From: Planctomycetota bacterium | GTDB lineage: Bacteria > Planctomycetota > SZUA-567 | Direction of reading: 5' to 3' | DNA: 8,695 nucleotides | NCBI GenBank assembly: GCA_031278535.1 | Contig: JAITKH010000173.1 | Coordinates: 1 to 8,695 of the forward strand | Shown here: piece by piece, positions 1-6,064 of the stretch | How the letters are laid out: each line of letters begins with the position of its first letter | Numbering within the stretch: position 1 is the first letter of the stretch | Program-made: the position numbers and the translations under genes | Notes under the pieces: model-generated | What the model saw: the letters and a program-made list of their open reading frames with translations, nothing else | Told to the model about the DNA's origin: nothing | Database searches by the model: none

Positions 1-79
1 TCACCTTGAGGGTCAGCAGGGCCCCGCCCAAGAGGCTCGGGATGTTTTGCCAAACCACGTCCCAGTCCATGTAAATCAT
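1..79 (-). CDS. gltK: Glutamate/aspartate ABC transporter permease GltK, N-terminal fragment (runs off the window)
   Basis: This is the first 26 residues of a second membrane permease, beginning MIYMDWDVVWQNIPSLLGG and running off the left edge. In the family, GltJ and GltK form the inner-membrane channel that takes up glutamate and aspartate delivered by GltI. The start at 79 is chosen because it overlaps the gltJ stop in an ATGA and has an AGGAG six bases upstream; an in-frame ATG at 70 is possible but less well placed. The opening resembles E. coli GltK (an acidic/Trp motif, then a first membrane segment ending in TLK-). The identity rests on this short piece plus operon position, so the family is well supported but nothing can be said about the rest of the protein. 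Confidence 0.8.
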   Translation of the reverse strand, partial: MIYMDWDVVWQNIPSLLGGALLTLKV

Positions 80-816
80 GCCCGGCTCCTGCCCGGCGCG
101 GTCGGCGCCACGCGGATGCGGCGTTCGATCCAGCGCATGATTGAGAGGGTGATCAGGCAGAGGAAGACGTAGGCCAGGGTGATGGCGATGAACGATTCGT
201 AGGAATTGGCCGAGAAGTCGAGCAGGCGGTAGGCCTGGAAGGTGAGATCGATCAGCCCGATGGTCGACGCCACCGCCGTGTTCTTGATGAGGTTCAGGGA
301 TTCCGAGGTGAGCGGCGGCATGATGATGCGGTAGGCGTTGGGCATCAGGATGTGGCGGTAGGTTTGGGCCATGGTCATGCCCAGGGCCAGGCCGGCCTTC
401 CGCTGGCCTTTCGAAAGCGCTTCGATGCCGCTTCTGACCTGCTCCGCTATCCGGCCGCCGGTGAAAAAGCCGAGGCATACCAGCGAAAACAGGAACGATT
501 GGACCGGCGGATCGATCCGTTTGACCCAGATGCCGGCGGAGCGGGGAAGGAGCTCGGGAATGACCGCATACCATATGAAAAACTGGACAAGGAGGGGAAT
601 GTTCCGGAAGATCTCGACATAGGCGGTTCCGAGCGCCCTCAGGCACCGGTTCGGGAGGGTGCGCAGGATTCCCACCAGGGAGCCGACGATAAACGCCATT
701 GTCCAGGAGGAAACGAACAGCAGGGCGGTGTTTGCGAATCCGTCCAGCAGCCACTGATAATACTTGACGCCCCCAAAGGGGGCGTCCTCGAAAAATATAC
801 CCCAGTTCAAACCCAT
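76..816 (-). CDS. gltJ: Glutamate/aspartate ABC transporter permease GltJ
   Basis: A 246-residue inner-membrane permease of the polar amino acid uptake (His/Glu/Gln/Arg) family. It opens with NWGIFFEDAPFG, close to E. coli GltJ. The FRNIPLLVQFF motif is at residues 70-80. The cytoplasmic EAA loop that docks the ATPase lies at about 132-160 (EALSKGQRKAGLALGM, then LMPNA). SESLNLIKNTAVASTIGL follows at 171-188, and hydrophobic segments lie at roughly 25-50, 72-90, 105-122, 175-190 and 208-228. Length matches the family. The start at 816 has AAGGG seven bases upstream and lies 16 bp after the gltI stop; the stop overlaps the gltK start, so translation is probably coupled. The role, glutamate/aspartate import, is inferred from its strong likeness to GltJ and from the neighbouring gltI. 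The ATPase gene gltL would be expected beyond the left edge. Confidence 0.93.
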   Translation of the reverse strand: MGLNWGIFFEDAPFGGVKYYQWLLDGFANTALLFVSSWTMAFIVGSLVGILRTLPNRCLRALGTAYVEIFRNIPLLVQFFIWYAVIPELLPRSAGIWVKRIDPPVQSFLFSLVCLGFFTGGRIAEQVRSGIEALSKGQRKAGLALGMTMAQTYRHILMPNAYRIIMPPLTSESLNLIKNTAVASTIGLIDLTFQAYRLLDFSANSYESFIAITLAYVFLCLITLSIMRWIERRIRVAPTAPGRSRA

Positions 817-832
817 GGGCGCGCCCTTGCGA

Positions 833-1729
833 TTATTGGAACGCCTTGTCGTTTGGATTGGCGAAAAGATCTTTCATCGCTTCCGGAAGATCGAAATTCA
901 TGTTCATGCCCCGCGGGGGAATGGGATTCTGGAACCATTTTTTGAAAAGCCCAAGCGCCTTGCCGGATTTCTGGATGTCGGCGATTACCTTGTCCACAAA
1001 AGCCTTGAACTTGGGGTCGTCCTTGCGGAGCATGGCGCCGTACGCTTCGTAGCTCTGGGGCGTGCCGACGATCTCGAAGTCGGCGGGGGTCCGCGCCCGG
1101 GCCCGTTCGCCGGCGAGGAGCGCGTCGTCAATGAAGAAGGCATCGGCGCGCCCGGACTCGACGGCGCGGAAGGAATCGCCGTGATCGGTGAGGCTGATAA
1201 TCTCCATGTCAAGTTTGGTCTCGTCCTTCATTTTGAAAGCCAGCCGCTCGGACGTGGTGCCGCTGGTGACGGCCAGGACCTTTCCCCTGAGATCCGGAAA
1301 ATCCTTGATCCCCGAATCCTTGTGCACCAGAATCCGGGTGCCGATGATGAACAGGGTATTGGAAAAGGCGACTTGCTTTTGGCGCTCCAGGTTGTTGGTG
1401 GTGGAGCCGCATTCGAAATCGTAGGTGCCGTTCTGGAGAAGGGGAATGCGGTTCTGGGAAGTGATGGGAACGTATTTGACCTTGAGGTCGGGAAGATTCA
1501 ATTCCTTTTTCAGGGCTTCGACGATCAGGCTGGAATATTCTTGGGAATACCCCACCACGTTCTGGTTGGCGTCATAGTAGGAAAAGGGGACGGAGGATTC
1601 GCGATGGCCGACGATCACCTGGCCGTCCTGTTTGATCCTGGCCAGGGTGTCGGTGATTTCCCCCGCGCCGGCCGGGGAAAGCGACAGGGCGGCGCAACAG
1701 ATCAGGAAGAGTGCGATCAGTCTTTTCAC
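833..1729 (-). CDS. gltI: Periplasmic glutamate/aspartate-binding protein GltI
   Basis: A 298-residue periplasmic solute-binding protein of ABC transporter family 3. Residues 1-23 form a signal peptide (MKRL, hydrophobic core LIALFLICCAALSL, cleavage near AGA-GE). Diagnostic stretches shared with E. coli GltI are PITSQNRIPLLQNGTYDFE (88-106), CGSTTNNLERQKQVAFS (107-123), VTSGTTSERL (154-163), DHGDSFRAVESGRADAFF (182-199), DDALLAGERAR (201-211) and FKKWFQNPIPP (262-272). These cover the ligand-binding pocket and hinge, so glutamate/aspartate binding is likely. The GTG at 1729 is preferred: it has GGAGG eight bases upstream and leaves a normal signal peptide. An ATG at 1744 has no Shine-Dalgarno site and more distant starts would put a non-signal tail in front. 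It is the first gene of gltI-gltJ-gltK; the closest upstream gene is the co-oriented tRNA-Gln. Confidence 0.95.
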   Translation of the reverse strand: MKRLIALFLICCAALSLSPAGAGEITDTLARIKQDGQVIVGHRESSVPFSYYDANQNVVGYSQEYSSLIVEALKKELNLPDLKVKYVPITSQNRIPLLQNGTYDFECGSTTNNLERQKQVAFSNTLFIIGTRILVHKDSGIKDFPDLRGKVLAVTSGTTSERLAFKMKDETKLDMEIISLTDHGDSFRAVESGRADAFFIDDALLAGERARARTPADFEIVGTPQSYEAYGAMLRKDDPKFKAFVDKVIADIQKSGKALGLFKKWFQNPIPPRGMNMNFDLPEAMKDLFANPNDKAFQ

Positions 1730-1830
1730 GGTCTTGCCCTCCATACATGGCTGCGCGGCGCACGTCCCGGGAGCCCGATGCCCGACGGGATGCGACACAA
1801 TGTCATTCCTCCGCCGAACCGCCATTTGTC

Positions 1831-1846
1831 AAAAGCCGGCCGCGGC
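1831..1846 (-). terminator. Weak terminator-like hairpin after tRNA-Gln
   Basis: On the minus strand GCCG-CGGC-CGGC can form a 4-bp GC stem with a 4-base loop, followed directly by TTTT. It lies 15 bases past the tRNA 3' end. The stem is short, so read-through into gltI is plausible. Confidence 0.35.
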
Positions 1847-1860
1847 GGAATTGTCGAACA

Positions 1861-1934
1861 TGGTTGCCCCCCAGGGATTCGAACCCCGACCCACAGATCC
1901 AGAGTCTGCCGTCCTGCCATTAGACGAGGGGGCA
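1861..1934 (-). tRNA. tRNA-Gln (anticodon CTG), CCA encoded
   Basis: A full cloverleaf folds on the minus strand. The acceptor stem TGCCCCC pairs with GGGGGCA, then discriminator A and an encoded CCA. The D arm is GTCT-AATGGCA-GGAC. The anticodon arm is GCAGA-CTCTGGA-TCTGT with anticodon CTG at loop positions 34-36, reading CAG (Gln). The T arm is CGGGG-TTCGAAT-CCCTG. The T-G first two bases and weak first pair region are in keeping with glutamine tRNAs. It delivers glutamine (directly or through Glu-tRNA amidation, depending on the host). It has its own promoter just upstream and points toward gltIJK, with 131 bases between its end and the gltI start. Confidence 0.97.
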
Positions 1935-1946
1935 AAACGGCCGCTT

Positions 1947-1974
1947 ATTGTATCCGCATCGCGATTTTTGTCAA
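1947..1974 (-). promoter_or_regulatory. Sigma70-type promoter for tRNA-Gln
   Basis: On the minus strand TTGACA (1974-1969), a 16-base spacer and TACAAT (1952-1947) form a near-consensus promoter. The expected start, near 1940, is only a few bases before the mature tRNA 5' end. Confidence 0.85.
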
Positions 1975-2108
1975 TTAAATATCCTTCAGCACGACGCATT
2001 TTTCCCTCGGTTCGGTTGGAGCCTTCCCCTGCCGTACGCCGCACGGTCATTTTCGCCGTTCCCGCGTGTCCGGCGACTGGAAATGCATGACAAAACCCGG
2101 TTATTCGC

Positions 2109-2136
2109 TTGACAGGACGGGAAGTTCCCGTAGAAT
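2109..2136 (+). promoter_or_regulatory. Sigma70-type promoter for ffs(-dnaX), with palindromic spacer
   Basis: TTGACA (2109-2114), a 16-base spacer and TAGAAT (2131-2136) form a strong promoter with transcription expected from about 2143. The spacer and first -10 base form the perfect inverted repeat ACGGGAA-G-TTCCCGT (2117-2131). A site between -35 and -10 is a classic repressor or twist-activator position, but no regulator is visible in the window. It probably also supplies dnaX by read-through. Confidence 0.82.
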
Positions 2137-2167
2137 CGCCCCTGTCCTTGGCGAGTTCCACGAGAAC

Positions 2168-2289
2168 GGCCGCCGGAATCCGGCCGGGCCCCCTCGATTA
2201 CTGGAAGGCGAACCGGGTCAGGCGGGGAACCGAGCAGCCCTAAGCGTGTCCAGTCCTGCGGGGGTCAGTCCGGCCGGGTTCGGGCGGCC
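2168..2289 (+). ncRNA. ffs: Signal recognition particle RNA (4.5S RNA)
   Basis: This RNA pairs with Ffh to form the SRP, which targets nascent inner-membrane proteins to FtsY and the translocon. The universal domain IV is clear: GTCAGG (2217-2222), stem CGG, tetraloop GGAA (2226-2229), stem CCG, then AGCAGCCC (2233-2240). The 3-bp apical stem is CGG/CCG where E. coli has UCC/GGA, so pairing is kept. Further helices are CTGGA (2201-2205) with TCCAG (2249-2253), GCCCCC (2188-2193) with GGGGGT (2260-2265), and a 12-bp terminal helix 2176-2187 with 2270-2281. A further 7 bp, 2168-2174 with 2283-2289, extends that helix after one G-G mismatch. The mature RNA is probably about 2176-2281, the size of short Gram-negative 4.5S RNAs. 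The ffs-dnaX neighbourhood is a conserved arrangement, for example in Bacillus. Confidence 0.93.
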
Positions 2290-2297
2290 TTTCGTTC
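2270..2297 (+). terminator. Possible ffs terminator made from the RNA's own end
   Basis: The 3' strand of the ffs terminal helix ends in GGCGGCC and is followed by TTTCGTT. A local alternative hairpin, GGCCG-GGTTCGGG-CGGCC (2272-2289), would sit directly before the T tract. The tract is short and interrupted, so partial termination with read-through into dnaX (start 10-22 bases further on) is the likely outcome. Confidence 0.4.
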
Positions 2298-2318
2298 ATT
2301 CCACGGATGACGCCGCAT

Positions 2319-4124
2319 ATGTATGAAGTCATGGCCCGGCGCTACCGCCCGGCATCCTTCGAGGAGGTGGTGGGGCAGGAACATATCGCCGCCACCCTCA
2401 AAAACGCCATTGTCCGCGACCGGGTTGCCCATGCCTATCTTTTCGCCGGCGGGCACGGTTGCGGCAAGACCACCATGGCCCGCATCCTTGCAAAAGCGCT
2501 GGTCTGCCTCGCGGGGCCGACTCCCGAGCCCTGCTGCGCCTGCCCCATCTGCCTGTACGTCGCCGCCGGCCGCGATTCGGACGTGCTGGAAATTGACGGC
2601 GCCTCCAACAACGGGGTGGAACAAATACGCCAGCTCCGCGAGCAGGCCGCCTACGCGCCCAACCGGGCCAGGTTCAAGATTTACATCGTGGACGAGGCGC
2701 ACATGCTTACGGAAAGCGCCTTCAACGCCCTCCTCAAGACGCTGGAGGAGCCCCCCAGGCACGTCAAATTCATTCTTGCCACCACCGACCCGCACAAATT
2801 GCCCGACACCATCCTCTCCCGCTGTCAGCGCTTCGATTTCCGCCTGGTGCCCCCGCCGGTCCTCGCCGTCTTTTTCCGCCGTCTGGCCGAACGGGAAGAA
2901 ACCCCCATAACCGCCGAAGCCCTGGAGGCCGTTTCATCCTTCGCCGGCGGTTCGGTTCGGGACGGCCTGGTCCTCCTGGATCAAGTTCTTTCTTTCGCCG
3001 AGGGCGAGGCGACGCGGGCCGATGTCGAGGCGGTGCGAGGCGTGGCCCCGGCCGAAAGCGTCGCCGGACTTTTCGCCGCCATCGCCGATTCCGACGTTGC
3101 CTCCGCCCTGGCGATCGTAGATCGGACCGCGGCCTCTGGAACAAACGTCGGAGATTTTTTAGATCAGCTTGTCTCCTTCGGCCGCGACCTCATGGTCGCC
3201 GCCGCCGCCGGTTCCCTGGACGGCGTCGCCGCCTACGGACCGGCCAGGGAAACGCTCTCGCGGCTCGGGGAGCGCACCAGCCTCGAATCGGCGCTCCTGT
3301 ATCTCGATGTCCTGGCCCAGGCAAGGACCAAGGCAAGAACCCGATCCCTTTCCAATCCGCTGGTGATTCTTGAAATGGCTGTGGCAAGGTTGGCGGGGTT
3401 GGGCGGCGTGACGCCGGTTTCGCGGCTTGTCGCCACATTGGAAGCGCTTCCCGACGCTCCTCCCGTCCCTGCCGCCACGCCTCCGCTTTCAGAACCGGCC
3501 GCCGATTCGGCGAATCCCCGCCGGCCTTCCGGGCCGCCAGGAGAGGAAGTCCTTCCAGCCGGAATGAAGCCGGTTCCGGAAAGTCCGCCCGAAATCGACG
3601 GGACGATGCCGAAAAAAAAAACCGGGGCGGCGACCCAATCCAGACCTGAACCGCCTCCGGCTCCGGCCGCCGTTCTCGGGCCTGGCGAGGCGGCGGGATG
3701 CTGGAACGCGGCGCTGAAGTATCTCATGGAGAAACACGCATCCGATTTCCGGTATCTCTCCCAGGTGTCGCTTGCGGGCGTGGAAGATGGAATCGTTCGC
3801 CTGTCCGGTCCATTCCTGGCGGCGGAATCGCTGGAAGATCGCCGCCGCCGGGCCCGTCTGGCCGAAGCGCTGGCCTCGGCGTTCGGCCGGCCGATGGAAT
3901 TTTCCTTTTCCCCCGTCGCCAGGCAGGAAAAGCGGGAAACGGATCAGGATTTGCGGCGAAGGCTTGTGAAGCGTCCGGAGGTCAGGCAGGTACTTGATCT
4001 GTTCGATGGGGTGGTGATCGACTGCCGTCCGCCGGCCGGCATGCGGGCGGCTGAAGAACCCGAAGGAGCGGACGGATCGGCGGAGGACGACGCCTGCCAA
4101 TTTCCCAGGGGAGACGGCGAATGA
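2319..4124 (+). CDS. dnaX: DNA polymerase III subunits tau/gamma (DnaX)
   Basis: A 601-residue AAA+ clamp-loader subunit that loads the sliding clamp and, in its tau form, tethers polymerase cores and helicase. From the ATG at 2319 it reads MYEVMARRYRP, matching the usual start of the family; an in-frame ATG at 2307 adds four residues. Neither start has a clear Shine-Dalgarno site. Walker A GGHGCGKTT is at 44-52. A zinc module is formed by C63, C72, C75 and C78 in the family spacing C-x8-C-x2-C-x2-C. Walker B is VDEAH (124-128), sensor 1 is ATTD and the SRC motif with its arginine finger is at 167-169. Domain III follows to about residue 360, then a Pro/Ala-rich linker (about 385-450) and the tau-specific C-terminal domain. 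The linker contains ten A in a row at 3612-3621; a -1 shift there gives a product of about 443 residues ending at the TGA at 3647. It overlaps ebfC by ATGA. Confidence 0.96.
   Translation: MYEVMARRYRPASFEEVVGQEHIAATLKNAIVRDRVAHAYLFAGGHGCGKTTMARILAKALVCLAGPTPEPCCACPICLYVAAGRDSDVLEIDGASNNGVEQIRQLREQAAYAPNRARFKIYIVDEAHMLTESAFNALLKTLEEPPRHVKFILATTDPHKLPDTILSRCQRFDFRLVPPPVLAVFFRRLAEREETPITAEALEAVSSFAGGSVRDGLVLLDQVLSFAEGEATRADVEAVRGVAPAESVAGLFAAIADSDVASALAIVDRTAASGTNVGDFLDQLVSFGRDLMVAAAAGSLDGVAAYGPARETLSRLGERTSLESALLYLDVLAQARTKARTRSLSNPLVILEMAVARLAGLGGVTPVSRLVATLEALPDAPPVPAATPPLSEPAADSANPRRPSGPPGEEVLPAGMKPVPESPPEIDGTMPKKKTGAATQSRPEPPPAPAAVLGPGEAAGCWNAALKYLMEKHASDFRYLSQVSLAGVEDGIVRLSGPFLAAESLEDRRRRARLAEALASAFGRPMEFSFSPVARQEKRETDQDLRRRLVKRPEVRQVLDLFDGVVIDCRPPAGMRAAEEPEGADGSAEDDACQFPRGDGE
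3612..3649 (+). promoter_or_regulatory. A10 slippage site with -1-frame stop in dnaX (gamma production)
   Basis: Ten consecutive A (3612-3621) encode KKK plus the first base of a Thr codon. Reading one base back after the run gives NRGGDPIQT and then TGA at 3647-3649. The product would hold the AAA+ and collar domains but lack the tau C-terminus, like gamma. Known precedents are the A9 transcriptional slippage site in Thermus dnaX and the A-AAA-AAG ribosomal frameshift in E. coli dnaX. Just after the run, CCGGGG-CGG can pair with CCG-C-CTCCGG about 20 bases later, but it is too close for a standard frameshift stimulator, so transcriptional slippage fits better. That this occurs here is inference. 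Confidence 0.65.
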
Positions 4125-4462
4125 CCGGTATTGGCGATTTTTTCGAAATGGCGAAAAACGCCAGGCAGATGATGGAAAAGGCGAAGGAAGCCCGCGAATC
4201 CCTGGCGAAGCGCATCGTGCAGGGGAATGCCGGAGCGGGGATGGTCGTTGCGTCAATGAGCGGCGCCGGCGAACTTTTGCGGATCAAATTCGAGCGGACG
4301 GCGATCACCCCGGATGATCCGGAGATGCTTTCCGATCTGGTTGTCGCCGCCGTCGCCGACGCCAGGAAGAAGGCGGATGGCTTGAAGGCCGACATTCTCA
4401 GGGATTTGGCCGGCGGGCTGGATTTGTCGTCCCTGGGGCTCGATTTGAGCGGACTGCTGTAG
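4121..4462 (+). CDS. ebfC: YbaB/EbfC family nucleoid-associated protein
   Basis: A 113-residue member of the YbaB/EbfC family, small dimeric proteins that bind DNA without strong sequence preference and are linked to nucleoid structure and recombination repair. The family layout is visible: an N-terminal helix rich in Lys, Met and Glu (residues 8-33), a central sheet with GNAGAGMVVASMSGAGELLRIKF (35-57), TAITPDDPEMLSDLVVAAV (60-78), a second amphipathic helix, and a Leu/Gly-rich tail ending in LDLSGLL. The ATG overlaps the dnaX stop and AGGGGAG sits seven bases before it, so the two genes are probably translated together. In most genomes recR follows ybaB, and the three work in or near replication repair; here recR is not the next gene. 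Confidence 0.92.
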   Translation: MTGIGDFFEMAKNARQMMEKAKEARESLAKRIVQGNAGAGMVVASMSGAGELLRIKFERTAITPDDPEMLSDLVVAAVADARKKADGLKADILRDLAGGLDLSSLGLDLSGLL

Positions 4463-4491
4463 CTGTCTGAAAGAGCCAATCGTGCGGGTGC

Positions 4492-4544
4492 CGAAGTCCG
4501 CTTGTTTCGGTACCGGAGGTTCATTCCGGGACAAGCGAACTTCG
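4492..4544. repeat. Long inverted repeat between ebfC and the racemase-family gene
   Basis: Arms CGAAGTCCGCTTGT (4492-4505) and ACAAGCGAACTTCG (4531-4544) pair over 14 positions with one mismatch, and TTCGG/CCGGG extends the stem inward. There is no T tract on either side in the plus direction, so it is not a standard intrinsic terminator. A second small hairpin, CGGCC-TTTTCA-GGCCG, follows at 4560-4575. It could be a processing or regulatory stem between the two transcription units, or a remnant of a mobile element end. Confidence 0.6.
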
Positions 4545-4618
4545 AAACTCGCAAAGGTTCGGCCTTTTCAGGCCGCTACTCTTCCACCTCGGCAACGACC
4601 CTGAGAGGAGAATTCGCC

Positions 4619-5716
4619 ATGGCAAGAATCGCGAATGTCGAAATCGAATGCTTTCGCGTACCGTTGGACGAAATACTGGTCGACGCCAAACACGGCAATC
4701 ATACCCATTTCGAATTGATCCTCTGCTTCATTGACACGGAGGACGGGTTGCGGGGGACGGGATATACCTATACCGGCGGTTTCGGCGGCGGTGCCATAGG
4801 CGCTATGCTCCGCGACGACATTGCGCCTTTTCTGATCGGCCTGGATGCCGATGGAATCGGGAAAATATGGTACGATTTGCAATGGCGGGTTCATTACGTC
4901 GGCAGGGGCGGCATCGCTTCATTCGCCCTATCCGCTGTGGACATCGCCCTATGGGACATTCGGGGCAAACGCTCCGGTCTTCCCCTCTGGAAGCTGGCCG
5001 GCGGCAATGGCCGCCTCGTCAAGGTGTACGCCGGCGGCATCGATCTCAATTTTTCGCCGGAAAAATTACTGGACAGCATTCGCGGCCATCTTGATCGGGG
5101 GTTCAGGGCGGTGAAGATAAAGGTTGGGCAAAAAAAATTGTCCGACGATTTTGACAGGGCCTTGGCGGTGCGCGAGATCATTGGCGAGGAAAGTGGCTTT
5201 ATGGTGGATGCCAACATGGTCTGGCAGGCGGATACGGCGATCAAGGCGGCCAGGTTTTTCCGCGATAAAACCAACGCCCTATGGTTGGAGGAGCCGACAA
5301 TTCCGGACGATTACCAGGGCTACGAGCGGATTGGCCGGGAAGGCGGTCTGGCGATAGGCATGGGCGAGAATCTCCATACGATATATGAGTTTAGGCAGGC
5401 AATTGAAACGGGGAAAATCGCTTATCCCATTCCCGACGCTTCGAACATCGGTGGAATTACCGGGTTTCTCAAGGTTGCGGCCCTGGCCGAAGCGAACAAC
5501 CTGCCCGTATGCTCGCATGGCATGCAGGAGTTGCATGTAAGCCTGGTTGCCGGAGTTGTCAATTCCGGTTGGGTCGAGGCGCATTCTTTTCCGATTGATC
5601 GCTATACCGCCCGGCCTCTTGTGATCAAGGATGGCTTTGCCGAAGCGCCGGATGCGCCTGGTGTCGGAGTGGAATTCCGGTACGACGCGCTTGACGCCTT
5701 TCGACGGAAAATGTGA
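4619..5716 (+). CDS. Mandelate racemase/muconate lactonizing enzyme family protein (enolase superfamily)
   Basis: A 365-residue enolase-superfamily enzyme. Members of this fold remove a proton next to a carboxylate with Mg2+ help. The N-terminal capping domain spans about 1-125 and the barrel follows. The catalytic K-x-K is in VKIKVG (K166, K168). Metal ligands are D197 (VDAN), E224 (LEEP) and E250 (GMGEN). The Asp-His dyad is D273 (IPDASNIGG) and H300 (CSHGMQELH). E320 in GWVEAH aligns with the general acid of mandelate racemase. This complete set places it in the mandelate racemase subgroup, which includes many sugar-acid dehydratases such as those acting on talarate and galactarate; the true substrate is unknown. 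The ATG at 4619 is chosen for its AGGAG eight bases upstream. No transporter, regulator or other sugar-acid gene lies nearby, and no terminator is evident after it. Confidence 0.9.
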   Translation: MARIANVEIECFRVPLDEILVDAKHGNHTHFELILCFIDTEDGLRGTGYTYTGGFGGGAIGAMLRDDIAPFLIGLDADGIGKIWYDLQWRVHYVGRGGIASFALSAVDIALWDIRGKRSGLPLWKLAGGNGRLVKVYAGGIDLNFSPEKLLDSIRGHLDRGFRAVKIKVGQKKLSDDFDRALAVREIIGEESGFMVDANMVWQADTAIKAARFFRDKTNALWLEEPTIPDDYQGYERIGREGGLAIGMGENLHTIYEFRQAIETGKIAYPIPDASNIGGITGFLKVAALAEANNLPVCSHGMQELHVSLVAGVVNSGWVEAHSFPIDRYTARPLVIKDGFAEAPDAPGVGVEFRYDALDAFRRKM

Positions 5717-5892
5717 GCTGCGTTCCGGCTGTTCCGCCGGCGGGGCCGTATCGAGGAATGCCGGAGTCTGGTCTCCCATCGCTCCGGGTGTCCGGCTTAT
5801 GCGTGCGGCAATTGCATGACTGTTTATGAGAACGGGGAAGGGGCGATCCGAGCGGGGTGCAAGCCGCGCGGAATCTTGAAACCGTGAATGGC
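5717..5892. other. Non-coding stretch after the racemase-family gene
   Basis: No open reading frame here has a plausible start, ribosome site and coding character. CCGGAG (5761-5766) and CTCCGG (5782-5787) form a 6-bp inverted repeat with no T tract. Nothing else stands out. Confidence 0.6.
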
Positions 5893-5965
5893 ATGCCATT
5901 TTCCTTTCATCCTGACCGATTTTTGCAATCCATTCATGCCCGCAGGTCGCCGAATACGTCTGCGG
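5893..5965 (+). repeat. Dispersed repeat R1, left copy
   Basis: This copy contains GACCGA, then aatccattcatgcccgca, and ends in a 'gaatacgtctgcg' segment. It aligns along its length with 7312-7391, which lies in the same orientation on the other side of the AcrVA2-like gene. In the minus-strand translation both copies keep the string ATCGHEWI followed by K-(I/V)-G and RKM, showing how alike they are; this does not look like a real gene. Confidence 0.75.
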
Positions 5966-6064
5966 CCGCGGCACACGGCCATTTTCCAGGAAAACATTCA
6001 TAACATATTATCATATAATGAATAAAGATAAAATCAGCGAATGCAACCAATGCCATTTTCCTTT
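5893..6064. repeat. 15-bp direct repeats bracketing an insert that includes R1 and an AT-rich block
   Basis: ATGCCATTTTCCTTT occurs exactly at 5893-5907 and again at 6050-6064. The 142 bp between them hold most of repeat R1 (5913-5965) and an AT-rich tract (about 5990-6040) with the small palindrome ATTAT-CAT-ATAAT (6007-6019) and a TATAAT. No gene is visible. The exact repeat may be a target-site-like duplication or the trace of a local duplication. Confidence 0.55.

Noticed and set aside
1726..1806. A 26-codon reading frame (MTLCRIPSGIG...) ending in a GTGA overlap with gltI, as a possible leader peptide
   Set aside because: GGAGG sits only one base from its ATG, too close to work well, and the composition is Arg/Pro-rich like an off-frame reading.
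833..1825. A longer gltI beginning at 1825 or at the GTG near 1798
   Set aside because: Both would place a non-signal stretch before an intact signal peptide, and the GTG at 1729 has a better-spaced GGAGG.
1827..1832. A TTGACA on the minus strand as a gltI promoter
   Set aside because: No acceptable -10 hexamer at 16-18 bases, and it overlaps the terminator T tract of the tRNA.
764..1978. A 404-residue plus-strand frame opposite gltI and the tRNA
   Set aside because: It is the antisense shadow of gltI and runs through the tRNA gene.
5279..6001. A 240-residue minus-strand frame
   Set aside because: It lies mostly antisense to the racemase-family gene and its start region is repeat R1.
6014..6019. 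TATAAT in the AT-rich block as a promoter
   Set aside because: The sequence 16-18 bases upstream does not resemble a -35, and no gene follows on the plus strand.
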